37,208 bases of DNA, from NCBI RefSeq assembly GCF_000165675.1, contig NZ_AEIZ01000007.1:1-37208 (forward strand), in the 5' to 3' direction. Within the stretch, counting starts at the first letter, position 1. Every line of letters begins with the position of its first letter. Shown piece after piece: positions 17,578 through 25,460 of this stretch. The notes under the pieces are model-generated. The model was not told where the DNA came from. It was given only the letters and a program-made list of their open reading frames with translations, and searched no databases. The position numbers and the translations under genes are program-made. This DNA is from Leuconostoc fallax KCTC 3537 (GTDB lineage: Bacteria; Bacillota; Bacilli; Lactobacillales; Lactobacillaceae).

Positions 17578-18733
17578 TTATTTGTGATTACTTAATGTCT
17601 CGTCATTTATTGCAGTTATCATAAGAATGGGTAAAATCAATTCAAAATGTTGCAAGGCTGTTTCTGTGAAGCCCATAGCGAAGTAGCCAATAAATAGTAT
17701 CCACTGCTTTACTGTATATACAGAATAAGATTTTAGAATATACAAATATACAATCAACAATTCTATAAGAAACAAAATCCCCTTAGCAAGTAATGCCTGA
17801 AGGTACCCATTGTCGAACATTGCTGATTCGAGTTCACTGGTTTTTAATAAATGAATACCATATTCTTGATAGAAAGACTGGTAAAGTTGAATTCTTCCAG
17901 ATAGCAGCTCATTCAAAACATTATTTATAGGTGTGAATAGAACATATATGGATAGAACGGTTAATAAGATTGGAATAAAATATATTATCCATGAAAAATT
18001 TTTTGACATGGCTTTATCTATATTTTTACCTAGAACAATATAGATAAAACTAATAGTTATCAAAACATACATGGATGTTCTAGATTGTGTTTGATTTAAA
18101 ATAACTAATGATAAAAATGCTATGAGTAAATATTTAAATCTACTATATTTTTGGCCCACCAAACCACAGTATGCAAAAAATATACTCACCCATATCATTG
18201 AGGCAATATTTGGATGAATGAATCCCAAAGACTTTCGATGTATTATCTTATCAATACGCCACATTTCTACGTCATGATTGTTGAAATTAAATAAATAATA
18301 CAGCACAACAATACTGCAAAATAATAATAACGAGCTCGTAAAAAAATCCCTAAAATTTTTTGTAATCTATGTTAGGAAAATACCCTATAATATCAGTTAT
18401 CATGATTAACATTGTTACTGAAATCATGTACGGAGCATTATTTAAAACTAAAGTAATATAAGACATAATAATTAGAATGAGACTTATTATTCTAATTTTT
18501 TTCGCAATATAATTACTAAAGAATAAATTGTTACTACAACCATAGCTTGAATAGCGCTTAAAACGTTAGAATTCAATAAGCCAAGTGCATTTATTGTAGA
18601 CATCAAAGAGATAGCTAATGCCAAAAAACAAAGCAACTGATAAACAAAATTATCTTGCGTTTTTATATTTTTTATTGCTAGACAAGCTCATTTCCATCAT
18701 ATCCTCATCATCTGTAAAAAATTCTATTTTCAT
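17578..18733 (-). pseudogene. wzy: Wzy-like polysaccharide polymerase, broken by several frameshifts
   Basis: Restored length ~385 residues, all hydrophobic helices, with the family-typical long external loop near GRIQLYQSFYQEYGIHLL. The C-terminal 243 codons are continuous (17578-18306). Upstream, three other frames supply membrane segments: LCFLALAISLMSTINALGLL, IISLILIIMSYITLVLNN and LLLFCSIVVLYYL. The breaks lie near 18665-18678, 18496-18502, 18350-18361 and 18340-18346. The net shift needed is consistent with the ATG at 18733, two bases after the PssE stop. Wzy polymerises repeat units at the outer membrane face. Assignment rests on hydropathy, loop and position, as such proteins share little sequence. 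Confidence 0.7.
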
Positions 18734-18735
18734 TG

Positions 18736-19227
18736 CTATCTCACCATGTTTACAATAATATGTGAAAAATCAGCAACAAATTTTTCATTGTGCGAATTAT
18801 ACTGTCTCTCCATATCATTTTCTTTATATTCTTCTATAAAACTTAAAATATCATCTATATTAGTCACAAGCTTAATTGGATATCCCTTATTAACTACTTT
18901 TTCAGCAAACACAACCTGATGATTGTTAACATGTTCATTGAACTTAAGTAGCCTAGGAACAACTATTGGTATCTTTCCTTTAGAAAGTACGCTCAAAAAG
19001 CTGGCAGGTCCCCCATGAGTAATAACTATTCTTGCCTCATCAATATTTTTTTCCATTTCTATATTGCTTAGAAATTGTTTGGATTTAGCAAATTTAGGAA
19101 CATAGTCAGAATAACCAGTTTGTATAAAAACAGATTCGGTGATGTCCCCACTTTCAATTAAACCGTCTATTTTCTTTAACAATCTATCAAATGGTTGTTC
19201 GTGTGTCCCCACAGTAACAAAAATCAT
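18736..19227 (-). CDS. pssE: PssE-type glycosyltransferase subunit (Alg13-like)
   Basis: A 163-residue soluble GT28 C-terminal-type domain starting MIFVTVGTHEQPFDRLL. It has ARIVITHGGPASFLSVLSKGKIPIV, the UDP-sugar binding signature (~75-98), and VVPRLLKFNEHVNNHQ. In Gram-positive EPS loci this catalytic half works with the membrane half PssD (Cps14G/Cps14F) to add the second sugar to the lipid carrier. The ATG at 19227 follows GGGAGGT and is preferred to an in-frame codon 24 bases upstream. The gene is intact and lies between pssD (stop one base before its start) and the polymerase. Confidence 0.88.
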   Translation of the reverse strand: MIFVTVGTHEQPFDRLLKKIDGLIESGDITESVFIQTGYSDYVPKFAKSKQFLSNIEMEKNIDEARIVITHGGPASFLSVLSKGKIPIVVPRLLKFNEHVNNHQVVFAEKVVNKGYPIKLVTNIDDILSFIEEYKENDMERQYNSHNEKFVADFSHIIVNMVR

Positions 19228-19228
19228 A

Positions 19229-19679
19229 TTAAAAAATACCTCCCAAATCAATTGCTTTAGGATATACTCTTTTCATCTCCGGCCACTGTACAATAAATTT
19301 GTTCGTCACTGGATAAACTAACTTTCCTGTTAAAGTGGGCTTATCAATTCGATCAAATACTTCTATATAAACAGTTTTTAGCCCCAAATAATTTTCCTAA
19401 ATAGAAAAATGGAACTGCAACTGCTGCACCTGAAGAAATAATCACATCAGGCCTTTCTTTAAAAAGTATCTTAATTGCTAAAAAAGTATTTCTAACAAGA
19501 TTTATAATATTACGATTAGTTGGAAAATAAGCGTTGTATTTACGTTCATTCTTTAAAATGCTACGAGCATCTTCTTTATCAAAAGTAACCCAAAATCGGT
19601 CCTCTTTTTCCCAGAATTTTTTTAATAAATAAAGGTGCGTTAAGTGACCACCACTTGAACCTACTAAAGCTACTTTCAT
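19229..19679 (-). pseudogene. pssD: PssD-type glycosyltransferase subunit (Alg14-like), one frameshift
   Basis: Restored length 149 residues, as normal for Cps14F/PssD. It starts MKVALVGSSGGHLTHLYLLKKF one base after the sugar transferase stop. It continues RPDVIISSGAAVAVPFFYLGKLFGAK and then stops prematurely. The other frame carries TVYIEVFDRIDKPTLTGKLV and IVQWPEMKRVYPKAIDLGGIF, the conserved C-terminus. The break is in the T run at 19375-19379. Unusually for this window it looks like one base too many rather than too few. It would anchor PssE at the membrane. Confidence 0.82.
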
Positions 19680-19680
19680 T

Positions 19681-20352
19681 CTAAAACGCCCCATTCTTCC
19701 TAATCGCAACCATATCACAGGCAGTCTTAAAGATAATTTTAATATCTAACCAGATACTTCTGGTTTGAATATACTCCAAGTCTAGTTCAACCATATCAGC
19801 GAAAGATAGATTATTACGACCACTAATTTGCCACAATCCAGATAATCCAGGACGTACTAATAGTCGCTGCTTTTCATAAGCAGTATATTTAGCCACTTCG
19901 TCAACTAATGGCGGTCTGGGACCGACAAGACTCATATCACCTAAGAACACATTAAAAAACTGTGGTAATTCATCCAAAGAATGCTTACGAATGAACTTAC
20001 CAAAGCGTGTTACACGTGGGTCGTCCTTCATCTTGAACATTGCCCCCTCAACCTCATTTTGGTCTAAGAGTTTTGCCTTTAGTTCTTCAGCGTCAATACG
20101 CATTGACCGAAACTTGTAGATATTAAAGTGACGGCCATTGTGACCAATGCGCTCTTGTTTAAAAATAATTGGTCCGCCATCCTCTAACTTAATTACAATG
20201 GCAATAATTAATAATATTGGTGAGAAAAGAATAATACCAATGCCACTGCCAATATAGTCAAGTACTCTTTTAGCGAAAAGATAAGGTGTGTTGCGACGAA
20301 CTACAATTTGTTGTGAATTAACTGTACCATCCAATTTCTTAGTTTCTCCCAT
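19681..20352 (-). CDS. Priming sugar-phosphate transferase
   Basis: A 223-residue polyprenyl-phosphate hexose-1-phosphate transferase (EpsE/WchA C-terminal-like) that starts repeat-unit synthesis on undecaprenyl phosphate. One membrane segment (~34-58, FSPILLIIAIVIKLEDGGP) is followed by the catalytic domain: FKQERIGHNGRHFNIYKFRSM, DDPRVTRFGKFIRKHSLDELPQF, MSLVGPRPPLVDE and RPGLSGLWQISGRN. It lacks the multi-helix N-terminal domain of long forms. It is intact and lies 18 bases after the kinase. Glucose versus galactose specificity cannot be judged by eye. Confidence 0.93.
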   Translation of the reverse strand: MGETKKLDGTVNSQQIVVRRNTPYLFAKRVLDYIGSGIGIILFSPILLIIAIVIKLEDGGPIIFKQERIGHNGRHFNIYKFRSMRIDAEELKAKLLDQNEVEGAMFKMKDDPRVTRFGKFIRKHSLDELPQFFNVFLGDMSLVGPRPPLVDEVAKYTAYEKQRLLVRPGLSGLWQISGRNNLSFADMVELDLEYIQTRSIWLDIKIIFKTACDMVAIRKNGAF

Positions 20353-20370
20353 TATCTAATCTCTCTCAGC

Positions 20371-21126
20371 CTATTTTGATTTTGTATTCCCATAGCCGTA
20401 ACCATAACCGTAGCCATAGCCGTAACCGTGCGCACCCTTACTCTTATCACGCGTCACGAAGCCAAGAATTCTGGCACCGCCAAGCTTCAAAGTATCAACC
20501 GTCCGCTTAATGTTAACCTTGTAAGTCTTCTCCATTGTGACAACCAAGACAACACCATCAATCTGTGGCAATAATACCTGTGCATCCGTTACGGCTAACA
20601 CTGGTGGTACGTCAACGACGACGATATCGAAGTGTTCACGTAGTTGTGCCATCAATTGTGCCATGCGATTAGAATTTAACAGTTCAGCTGGATTAGGTGG
20701 CGTTGGCCCACTTGTCAAGACATAAAGATTCGGCACGAATGTTTCTTGAATCAATTCGCTTTCCATATGTGGTTCGTGACTTGCTAATAAAGTCGTTAAG
20801 CCAGCACGATTAGACACACCAAAAGTCGTATGAACGGTTGAACGACGCAAGTCCGCATCAATTACCAAGACTTTTTTACCATCTTGTGCCCAAGTCACCG
20901 CTGCGTTAGCAGATACGGTTGACTTACCATCAGATACTTCCGGTGATGTGAACATGACCGTCTTCAACTGATCAGTGCCAATCGAAGCGAATTCAATATT
21001 AGTACGCAATGTACGGAACTGTTCTGAGATAACGTGCTTGGGTTCAGCCACTGTAATTAAGCGTGCCCCTTTTTTCTGTGTTTCATTGTCTTTCACAGCT
21101 TTAGGTTTTTGATCGAATAATCCCAT
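20371..21126 (-). CDS. cpsD: Tyrosine-protein kinase CpsD/Wze family
   Basis: A 251-residue bacterial tyrosine autokinase controlling EPS chain length with the adjacent Wzz protein. It shows RTNIEF, Walker A SDGKST (~61), Walker A' VLVIDADLRRST (~85) and DIVVVDVPPVLA (~163). Its C-terminus is six Gly-Tyr repeats in a row, the autophosphorylation cluster. The ATG at 21126 follows GGAGG; an in-frame TTG 12 bases upstream overlaps that site. A tandem repeat in the DNA encodes the Gly-Tyr tail, so its length may vary between strains. No cognate phosphatase (CpsB or Wzb) is seen in this locus. Confidence 0.93.
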   Translation of the reverse strand: MGLFDQKPKAVKDNETQKKGARLITVAEPKHVISEQFRTLRTNIEFASIGTDQLKTVMFTSPEVSDGKSTVSANAAVTWAQDGKKVLVIDADLRRSTVHTTFGVSNRAGLTTLLASHEPHMESELIQETFVPNLYVLTSGPTPPNPAELLNSNRMAQLMAQLREHFDIVVVDVPPVLAVTDAQVLLPQIDGVVLVVTMEKTYKVNIKRTVDTLKLGGARILGFVTRDKSKGAHGYGYGYGYGYGYGNTKSK

Positions 21127-21138
21127 GTTGTCCTCCAA

Positions 21139-22026
21139 TCAGACACGGCGGCGTGAACGCTTGCTCGTATCGCCGTTCTCATCATCGTTGTAATTGTGGT
21201 GTGAAGCAGCCAATTCTTTAGCTGTCTTCACTTTACCGATATAGTTAATGATACCCAGATCAGTTAAGTCAAGATCTTCAGTCAGGTAGTCAATATTCTT
21301 CAATGTCTTATCAGTCAATTCACGAACTAAGCCATAACCAAAGGCAACAACAGCACCCAATACAGCACCAGCTAATGTGATGAGCTTTTTGTTTGGTGAA
21401 ACCGGTTCTTTATTGGCTTGTGCTTCCGATACAATCGTGACGTTACTAATACTCATCAACTTCACGACTTTATCTTTGAAGACGCTAGCAATTTCATTAG
21501 CAATAACAGCTGATTTTTTAGCATTCGTTGATTTGACATTAACGGCGAAGACTTGAGAGTTCTGTTGGTTAGTGACACTAATCATCTGCTTCACTTCATC
21601 AGCTGTGAGATTAGCATATTGGGCTTTTTCAGTTTTATATTCGGCAGATTGAGCACGGCGTGTCCGAATACGTGTGCCATCAGGTTGTGTCTCATATTGA
21701 GCAGGTTGCGCCTTTTTCACCAGGACACGTTGATCCTTAGTCAAGTTATCCACAACATCGTCCAAGATAACAGGATTGGTAATCAAGTCTTTATATGTGT
21801 TAATAATTTGGACGTCAGCTTGTTGGTTATTGAACTGCGCACCAGTATTATTAGCGTCTTGCTTTCGATTAACCAGTAATTGTGTTGATGATGAGTATTT
21901 CGGTGCAATAGCGAACTGTGCTATACCGAATGCAACCCCAGCAAATACAATCACTAATGCCACAATTAGCAAAAAGCGCTTGCGAATAATGTCCCATAGT
22001 TGGGATAATTCCAAAACGTTATCCAT
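21139..22026 (-). CDS. cpsC: Wzz/CpsC chain-length regulator, kinase activator
   Basis: A 295-residue polysaccharide co-polymerase. A first membrane helix (~16-37, FLLIVALVIVFAGVAFGI) follows the N-terminal LSQLWDIIRKR. The extracellular domain begins YSSSTQLLVNRKQD, and a second helix lies at ~215-235 after NKEPVSPNKKLITLAGAVLGA, the proline-rich motif of the family. A cytoplasmic tail of ~60 residues ends in an Arg-rich SKRSRRRV. It activates the kinase encoded 12 bases downstream and sets polymer length. It is the first gene of the EPS operon, with the promoter likely in the 200-base gap upstream. Confidence 0.92.
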   Translation of the reverse strand: MDNVLELSQLWDIIRKRFLLIVALVIVFAGVAFGIAQFAIAPKYSSSTQLLVNRKQDANNTGAQFNNQQADVQIINTYKDLITNPVILDDVVDNLTKDQRVLVKKAQPAQYETQPDGTRIRTRRAQSAEYKTEKAQYANLTADEVKQMISVTNQQNSQVFAVNVKSTNAKKSAVIANEIASVFKDKVVKLMSISNVTIVSEAQANKEPVSPNKKLITLAGAVLGAVVAFGYGLVRELTDKTLKNIDYLTEDLDLTDLGIINYIGKVKTAKELAASHHNYNDDENGDTSKRSRRRV

Positions 22027-22149
22027 TTTCGTCTCAATCTTCCTTTTAATACTTATGTAAAGTAAGTGTAATAATTTTCACTAATTTACACGATATATAT
22101 TTGAGTTTATCATAAGATAATTTACATTTATATTACTATGGAACAGTAA

Positions 22150-22177
22150 GTTATAACGTTTTGATTAAATATCGCAA
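22150..22177 (-). promoter_or_regulatory. Possible promoter of the EPS operon
   Basis: Minus strand: -35 TTGCGA (22177-22172), 16-base spacer, -10 TATAAC (22155-22150), leaving a leader of ~115 bases before cpsC. The leader is AT-rich with imperfect dyads around 22064-22095, but I see no named riboswitch. Confidence 0.4.
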
Positions 22178-22231
22178 CAATGAGATGTGACTGTAATATG
22201 TACAACGTTTGACTTATGATATGAAATCAAT

Positions 22232-22258
22232 AAAAAAGGCGAACCGAAGTTCGTCTTT
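22232..22258 (-). terminator. Intrinsic terminator of the EamA gene
   Basis: Minus strand: GACGAAC pairs with GTTCGCC around TTCG (one G-T pair), followed by six T. It separates the transporter from the EPS promoter. Confidence 0.8.
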
Positions 22259-23175
22259 TAATGATGCCGATGGCGGTAAAGTAAGTGCGCCTGACACCAA
22301 GCAATAATATATTGGCTCGCAACCACTGAAGTGACAGCTAGAATAATCAACATCACGCCTACCATATTTTGTACCGTGATGATTTCATTGAAGACAACGA
22401 CCCCAACGAAGAGACCGGTCAATGGTTCCAATGCGCCAACAATCGACGTGTTGGTTGAGCCGATGTGGGTGATGGCTAAGTTCGTTAATGATAAAGCGAT
22501 AATCGTTGGGAATATTGCTGAACCAATGGCATTGCCATACTCTAATGGTGTTGTCAGCGGTTGGATACCATGATTGAGCATCCCCTTAATCAAGAATAGT
22601 ACCAATCCTGCCGACAAGCCATAGAAAGTCAACTTAAGTGATGGCACGGCATGGGCTGTCGTTTGTCGTACACCGACAATATAAAGTGCATAACTCATGG
22701 AAGCAAGCAAGATAATCAACAAGCCCAAGGGATTCAAGCTCTTTTGCCCGCTATTATTGAGTAGCGCAATGCCAAGGACGACTAGACTAATTGCCCCAAT
22801 AGTGAGCAGTGATAAGCGTTCTTTAAAGAAGATGGCCATAATCAAAGCGACAATCACTGGGTAAGCGAACAGCAGAATGGACGCCAAGCCGACATCCATG
22901 TATTCATAACTGCCATACAGGAACAATGACGCTAGTGCCATGAGCAAGCCAACCGCAATGACTGGGATAATCTCATCACGCTGAAGTTTAAAGCTCTGTC
23001 GTTTGGCCAGCATTAAGCAACCAAGCAAGATCACCGCAAAGAAATAACGATAAAACACCATTGAATCCACTGTAAAGTTAAGATTCATTAGAGGGACTGC
23101 GAATAATGGATTCAATCCATACGCTGCTGCCCCTAAAATACCAAATACCACACCACGTAACGCCTTATTTTTCAT
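22258..23175 (-). CDS. EamA/DMT-family transporter
   Basis: A 305-residue permease with ten predicted helices in two EamA repeats. The first repeat begins ALRGVVFGILGAAAYGLNPLF and the second begins NPLGLLIILLASMSYALYIVG; each ends in a helix after a GA(L/I)(E/S)PL-like turn such as VGALEPLTGLFVGVV. Such proteins export small metabolites or amino acids; the substrate cannot be called. The ATG at 23175 with a GGAG site is preferred over a TTG 60 bases upstream. It follows the GAPDH gene on the same strand but is separated from it by a terminator. Confidence 0.9.
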   Translation of the reverse strand: MKNKALRGVVFGILGAAAYGLNPLFAVPLMNLNFTVDSMVFYRYFFAVILLGCLMLAKRQSFKLQRDEIIPVIAVGLLMALASLFLYGSYEYMDVGLASILLFAYPVIVALIMAIFFKERLSLLTIGAISLVVLGIALLNNSGQKSLNPLGLLIILLASMSYALYIVGVRQTTAHAVPSLKLTFYGLSAGLVLFLIKGMLNHGIQPLTTPLEYGNAIGSAIFPTIIALSLTNLAITHIGSTNTSIVGALEPLTGLFVGVVVFNEIITVQNMVGVMLIILAVTSVVASQYIIAWCQAHLLYRHRHH

Positions 23176-23256
23176 AGTGCATTTTCTCCAAAACAATATT
23201 GAGAATATTCTATAGGGTTCTATCTCAATTAGCAATACTAACTTAAATCAAGTGCG

Positions 23257-23290
23257 CAAAAAAGCATGATTCAATCGAATCACGCTTTTT
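23257..23290 (-). terminator. Intrinsic terminator of the gap gene
   Basis: A stem GCGTGATTC/GAATCATGC on the minus strand with A residues before and six T after. It is symmetrical enough to work in both directions. Confidence 0.85.
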
Positions 23291-23301
23291 ATTTGGATGA
23301 A

Positions 23302-24324
23302 TTAAGCTAATTCAGCAAAGTGCAACAATGTACGGATCATGTTTGAAGTGAAACCGTATTCGTTGTCGTACCAAGCAGCAACCTTAACCAATTGTTGTCC
23401 TTCACCAGAAACAACTTCTGTTTGTGTAGGATCGAAGACAGTACCGTGTGTATCATTGATAATATCAGTAGATACCAAACCATCACCATTGTAACCAAAT
23501 GAATCTGATTCGTACTTCTTCATAGCTGCGTTAACTTCTTCAACTGTAACATCCTTCTTCAAGACAGCAGTCAATTCAGTGATTGAACCATCAGGAACAG
23601 GAACACGGATAGCTGAACCAGTCAACTTACCATCCAATGAAGGTACAACCATTCCGATAGCCTTAGCGGCACCAGATGAATGTGGCAATGAGTTTGAAGC
23701 TGCGTCACGGTTAGCTTGACGCTTTGCAAACTTAGCTGACTTAGGACCATCTTGCAAGCTTTGTGAAGCTGTGTAAGCGTGCACTGTCAACATCAATCCA
23801 GTCTTAACACCGAATTCTGTTTCCAATACGTTAGCAATTGGAGCTAATGATTGTGTCGTACATGAACCAGCTGAAACAATCTTATCTTCTGGCTTCAAGA
23901 TGTCTTGGTTAACACCGTAGACAACTGTAGGAACTGCGCCGGCTGGAGCTGAAACCAATACCTTCTTGGCACCTGCATCCAAGTGAGCTTGTGACTTTTC
24001 TGCTGAAGTATAGAAACCAGTAGCTTCCAATACGTAATCAACACCATCGTTAGCAACCCACTTCAAGTCAGCAGCGTTACGTTCTGAGTAAACAGCGTAG
24101 TGCTTACCATTAACAACAATACCTGTGTCGTCTGATGAAACTTCAGCGTTCAAAGTACCATGAATTGAATCATACTTAAGCAAGTATGCCAACATGTCAG
24201 GGCTTGTCAAATCGTTAATCGCAACAACTTCAATATCTGAAGCCTTATCTGACAACTCAAGAATACGACGGAAGGCCAAACGACCAATACGTCCAAATCC
24301 GTTAATACCGATCTTAACAGTCAT
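23302..24324 (-). CDS. gap: Glyceraldehyde-3-phosphate dehydrogenase
   Basis: The glycolytic NAD-dependent enzyme, 340 residues. NAD-binding INGFGRIGRLAFRRI (~6), catalytic Cys in SAGSCTTQSLAP (~155; the usual ASCTTN is slightly altered), catalytic His in LMLTVHAYTASQ (~180), and the C-terminal WYDNEYGFTSNM. The ATG at 24324 follows GGAGG by 11 bases; a TTG further upstream overlaps the site and is unlikely. Codon choice is strongly biased (repeated AAC, GTT, GAA), as for highly expressed genes. It is monocistronic between a strong promoter and a terminator. The upstream operator-like palindrome is listed separately. Confidence 0.97.
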   Translation of the reverse strand: MTVKIGINGFGRIGRLAFRRILELSDKASDIEVVAINDLTSPDMLAYLLKYDSIHGTLNAEVSSDDTGIVVNGKHYAVYSERNAADLKWVANDGVDYVLEATGFYTSAEKSQAHLDAGAKKVLVSAPAGAVPTVVYGVNQDILKPEDKIVSAGSCTTQSLAPIANVLETEFGVKTGLMLTVHAYTASQSLQDGPKSAKFAKRQANRDAASNSLPHSSGAAKAIGMVVPSLDGKLTGSAIRVPVPDGSITELTAVLKKDVTVEEVNAAMKKYESDSFGYNGDGLVSTDIINDTHGTVFDPTQTEVVSGEGQQLVKVAAWYDNEYGFTSNMIRTLLHFAELA

Positions 24325-24369
24325 GTGTTTTAGATCCTCCAAAATTTTTTGAATTTAATCAACATCCTT

Positions 24370-24397
24370 ATTATAGCACAACGCTCAATGTTGAGCG
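24370..24397 (-). promoter_or_regulatory. gap promoter with operator-like palindrome
   Basis: Minus strand: an extended -10, TGC then TATAAT (24375-24370), with no good -35. Instead a perfect inverted repeat CGCTCAA-CA-TTGAGCG spans 24397-24382, covering the spacer up to the -35 edge. A repressor or activator bound here would directly control GAPDH transcription. It does not resemble the CggR operator as I know it. Confidence 0.5.
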
Positions 24398-24441
24398 AAC
24401 GAAGAATCGTCAAGAATGTAAATTTTATGTATTAAAAACGC

Positions 24442-24765
24442 TTATGCCTCATCACGATGCGCACGCCCCTCAACAACGTGTACAGCGTGCTTTTTGGTCG
24501 AGTCAATGACGTCTAATATATGCGGATCATCGAGTTTATAGAGGTTCTTTTTTCCCTCTCTGCGGTATGTCACGAGCTGATGGGCTTTTAAGATTGCCAG
24601 ATTATGTGAAATCTGTGGTTGAGGCAAATCAAGATAATCAACCAATTCATTGACGCTTAATTCTTGTTGCTCTAATAGGTATAAAATATTGAGCCGTGTC
24701 GGATTGCTTAATAATTTGAAGACACGCTCCATTTCTGTTTGATAGATTGCTTTAATTTTTTCCAT
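24442..24765 (-). CDS. ArsR-family metal sensor, CzrA-like
   Basis: A 107-residue winged-helix repressor. The DNA-recognition helix reads LPQPQISHNLAILKAHQLV (~45-63). The last helix carries D-P-H, then ten residues, then H-A-V-H, exactly the D-x-H-x10-H-x2-H pattern of the alpha-5 zinc/cobalt site of CzrA-type sensors. There is no Cys in the protein, so it is not a CadC-type thiolate cadmium sensor. It is divergent from the CadD gene across a 97-base region holding a palindrome, so it most likely represses cadD and itself until metal binds. Zinc is a likelier inducer than cadmium. Confidence 0.88.
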   Translation of the reverse strand: MEKIKAIYQTEMERVFKLLSNPTRLNILYLLEQQELSVNELVDYLDLPQPQISHNLAILKAHQLVTYRREGKKNLYKLDDPHILDVIDSTKKHAVHVVEGRAHRDEA

Positions 24766-24799
24766 AATTCAAACCTCTTGCGCATTTCATATTCAAATG

Positions 24800-24840
24800 A
24801 TAACATATATAATCAAATACATATGTTATTAATAACATAT
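24800..24840. promoter_or_regulatory. ArsR operator between the sensor and cadD
   Basis: A perfect 20-bp palindrome, ATATGTTATT followed by its reverse complement (24821-24840), lies just before the cadD ribosome binding site. A matching half site ATAACATAT lies at 24800-24808. A TATAAT (24808-24813) falls between them as the likely cadD -10 box. The half-site resembles the A/T-rich 12-2-12 operators of ArsR-family repressors. Confidence 0.6.
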
Positions 24841-24862
24841 ATTAGATGTATAGGAGAACCGT

Positions 24863-25435
24863 ATGCTAAATTTACCACTTGTGACGATGTTATTCGTTGG
24901 CGTTAACTTAGATTTTTTCGTTATTTTACTATTCTTATTACAAAAATACCGTTTTAAAGATACTTTAGTGGGTTACATTTTAGGCATGCTCAGTGTGTTT
25001 TTCATCAGTAGCCTATTGGGCCAAACCATTCAAACGTTTGTCCCTGAATGGGCGATTGGCCTCCTCGGCTTGATTCCAATATATATGGGTATCAAGGGTG
25101 AAGACGATGATGAAGTGCAAGCAAATCATCAATACAAAGGGATACTATCCGTTTTATTCATATACATTGCCAGTTGCGGTGCTGACAATATTGCAGTTTA
25201 CGTCCCGGTCTTAGCAACAATGTCTCTACACGCTGTCATTATCACTGCTATCTATTTTATCATTTTAACCATTATTTCCATTACATTAGCCTACTACTTC
25301 GGCAAACTTTCCTTTATCCAAAAGTTTTTCCAACGCTGGGGAGAACATGCTACCCGTATCATTTATATTTTGATTGGCCTTTTTGTCATGATTGACACTG
25401 GATTATTTACACATATACTGAAGTGGTTATTGTAA
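24863..25435 (+). CDS. cadD: CadD-family heavy-metal resistance transporter
   Basis: A 190-residue membrane protein of the CadD family with five or six helices. Landmarks: GVNLDFFVILLFLLQKYRFKDTLVGYILG (~13-41), GLLGLIPIYMGIKG (~66-79) with an acidic EDDDEV loop, and YIASCGADNIAVYVPV (~103-118), whose Cys and Asp lie in a helix. In staphylococci CadD confers cadmium resistance and is controlled by a linked ArsR sensor, as here. The start follows AGGAGA. The Zn-type sensor beside it suggests the export range may include zinc. Confidence 0.88.
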   Translation: MLNLPLVTMLFVGVNLDFFVILLFLLQKYRFKDTLVGYILGMLSVFFISSLLGQTIQTFVPEWAIGLLGLIPIYMGIKGEDDDEVQANHQYKGILSVLFIYIASCGADNIAVYVPVLATMSLHAVIITAIYFIILTIISITLAYYFGKLSFIQKFFQRWGEHATRIIYILIGLFVMIDTGLFTHILKWLL

Positions 25436-25460
25436 TGCTTAATGCCAAAGACTCTACTTG

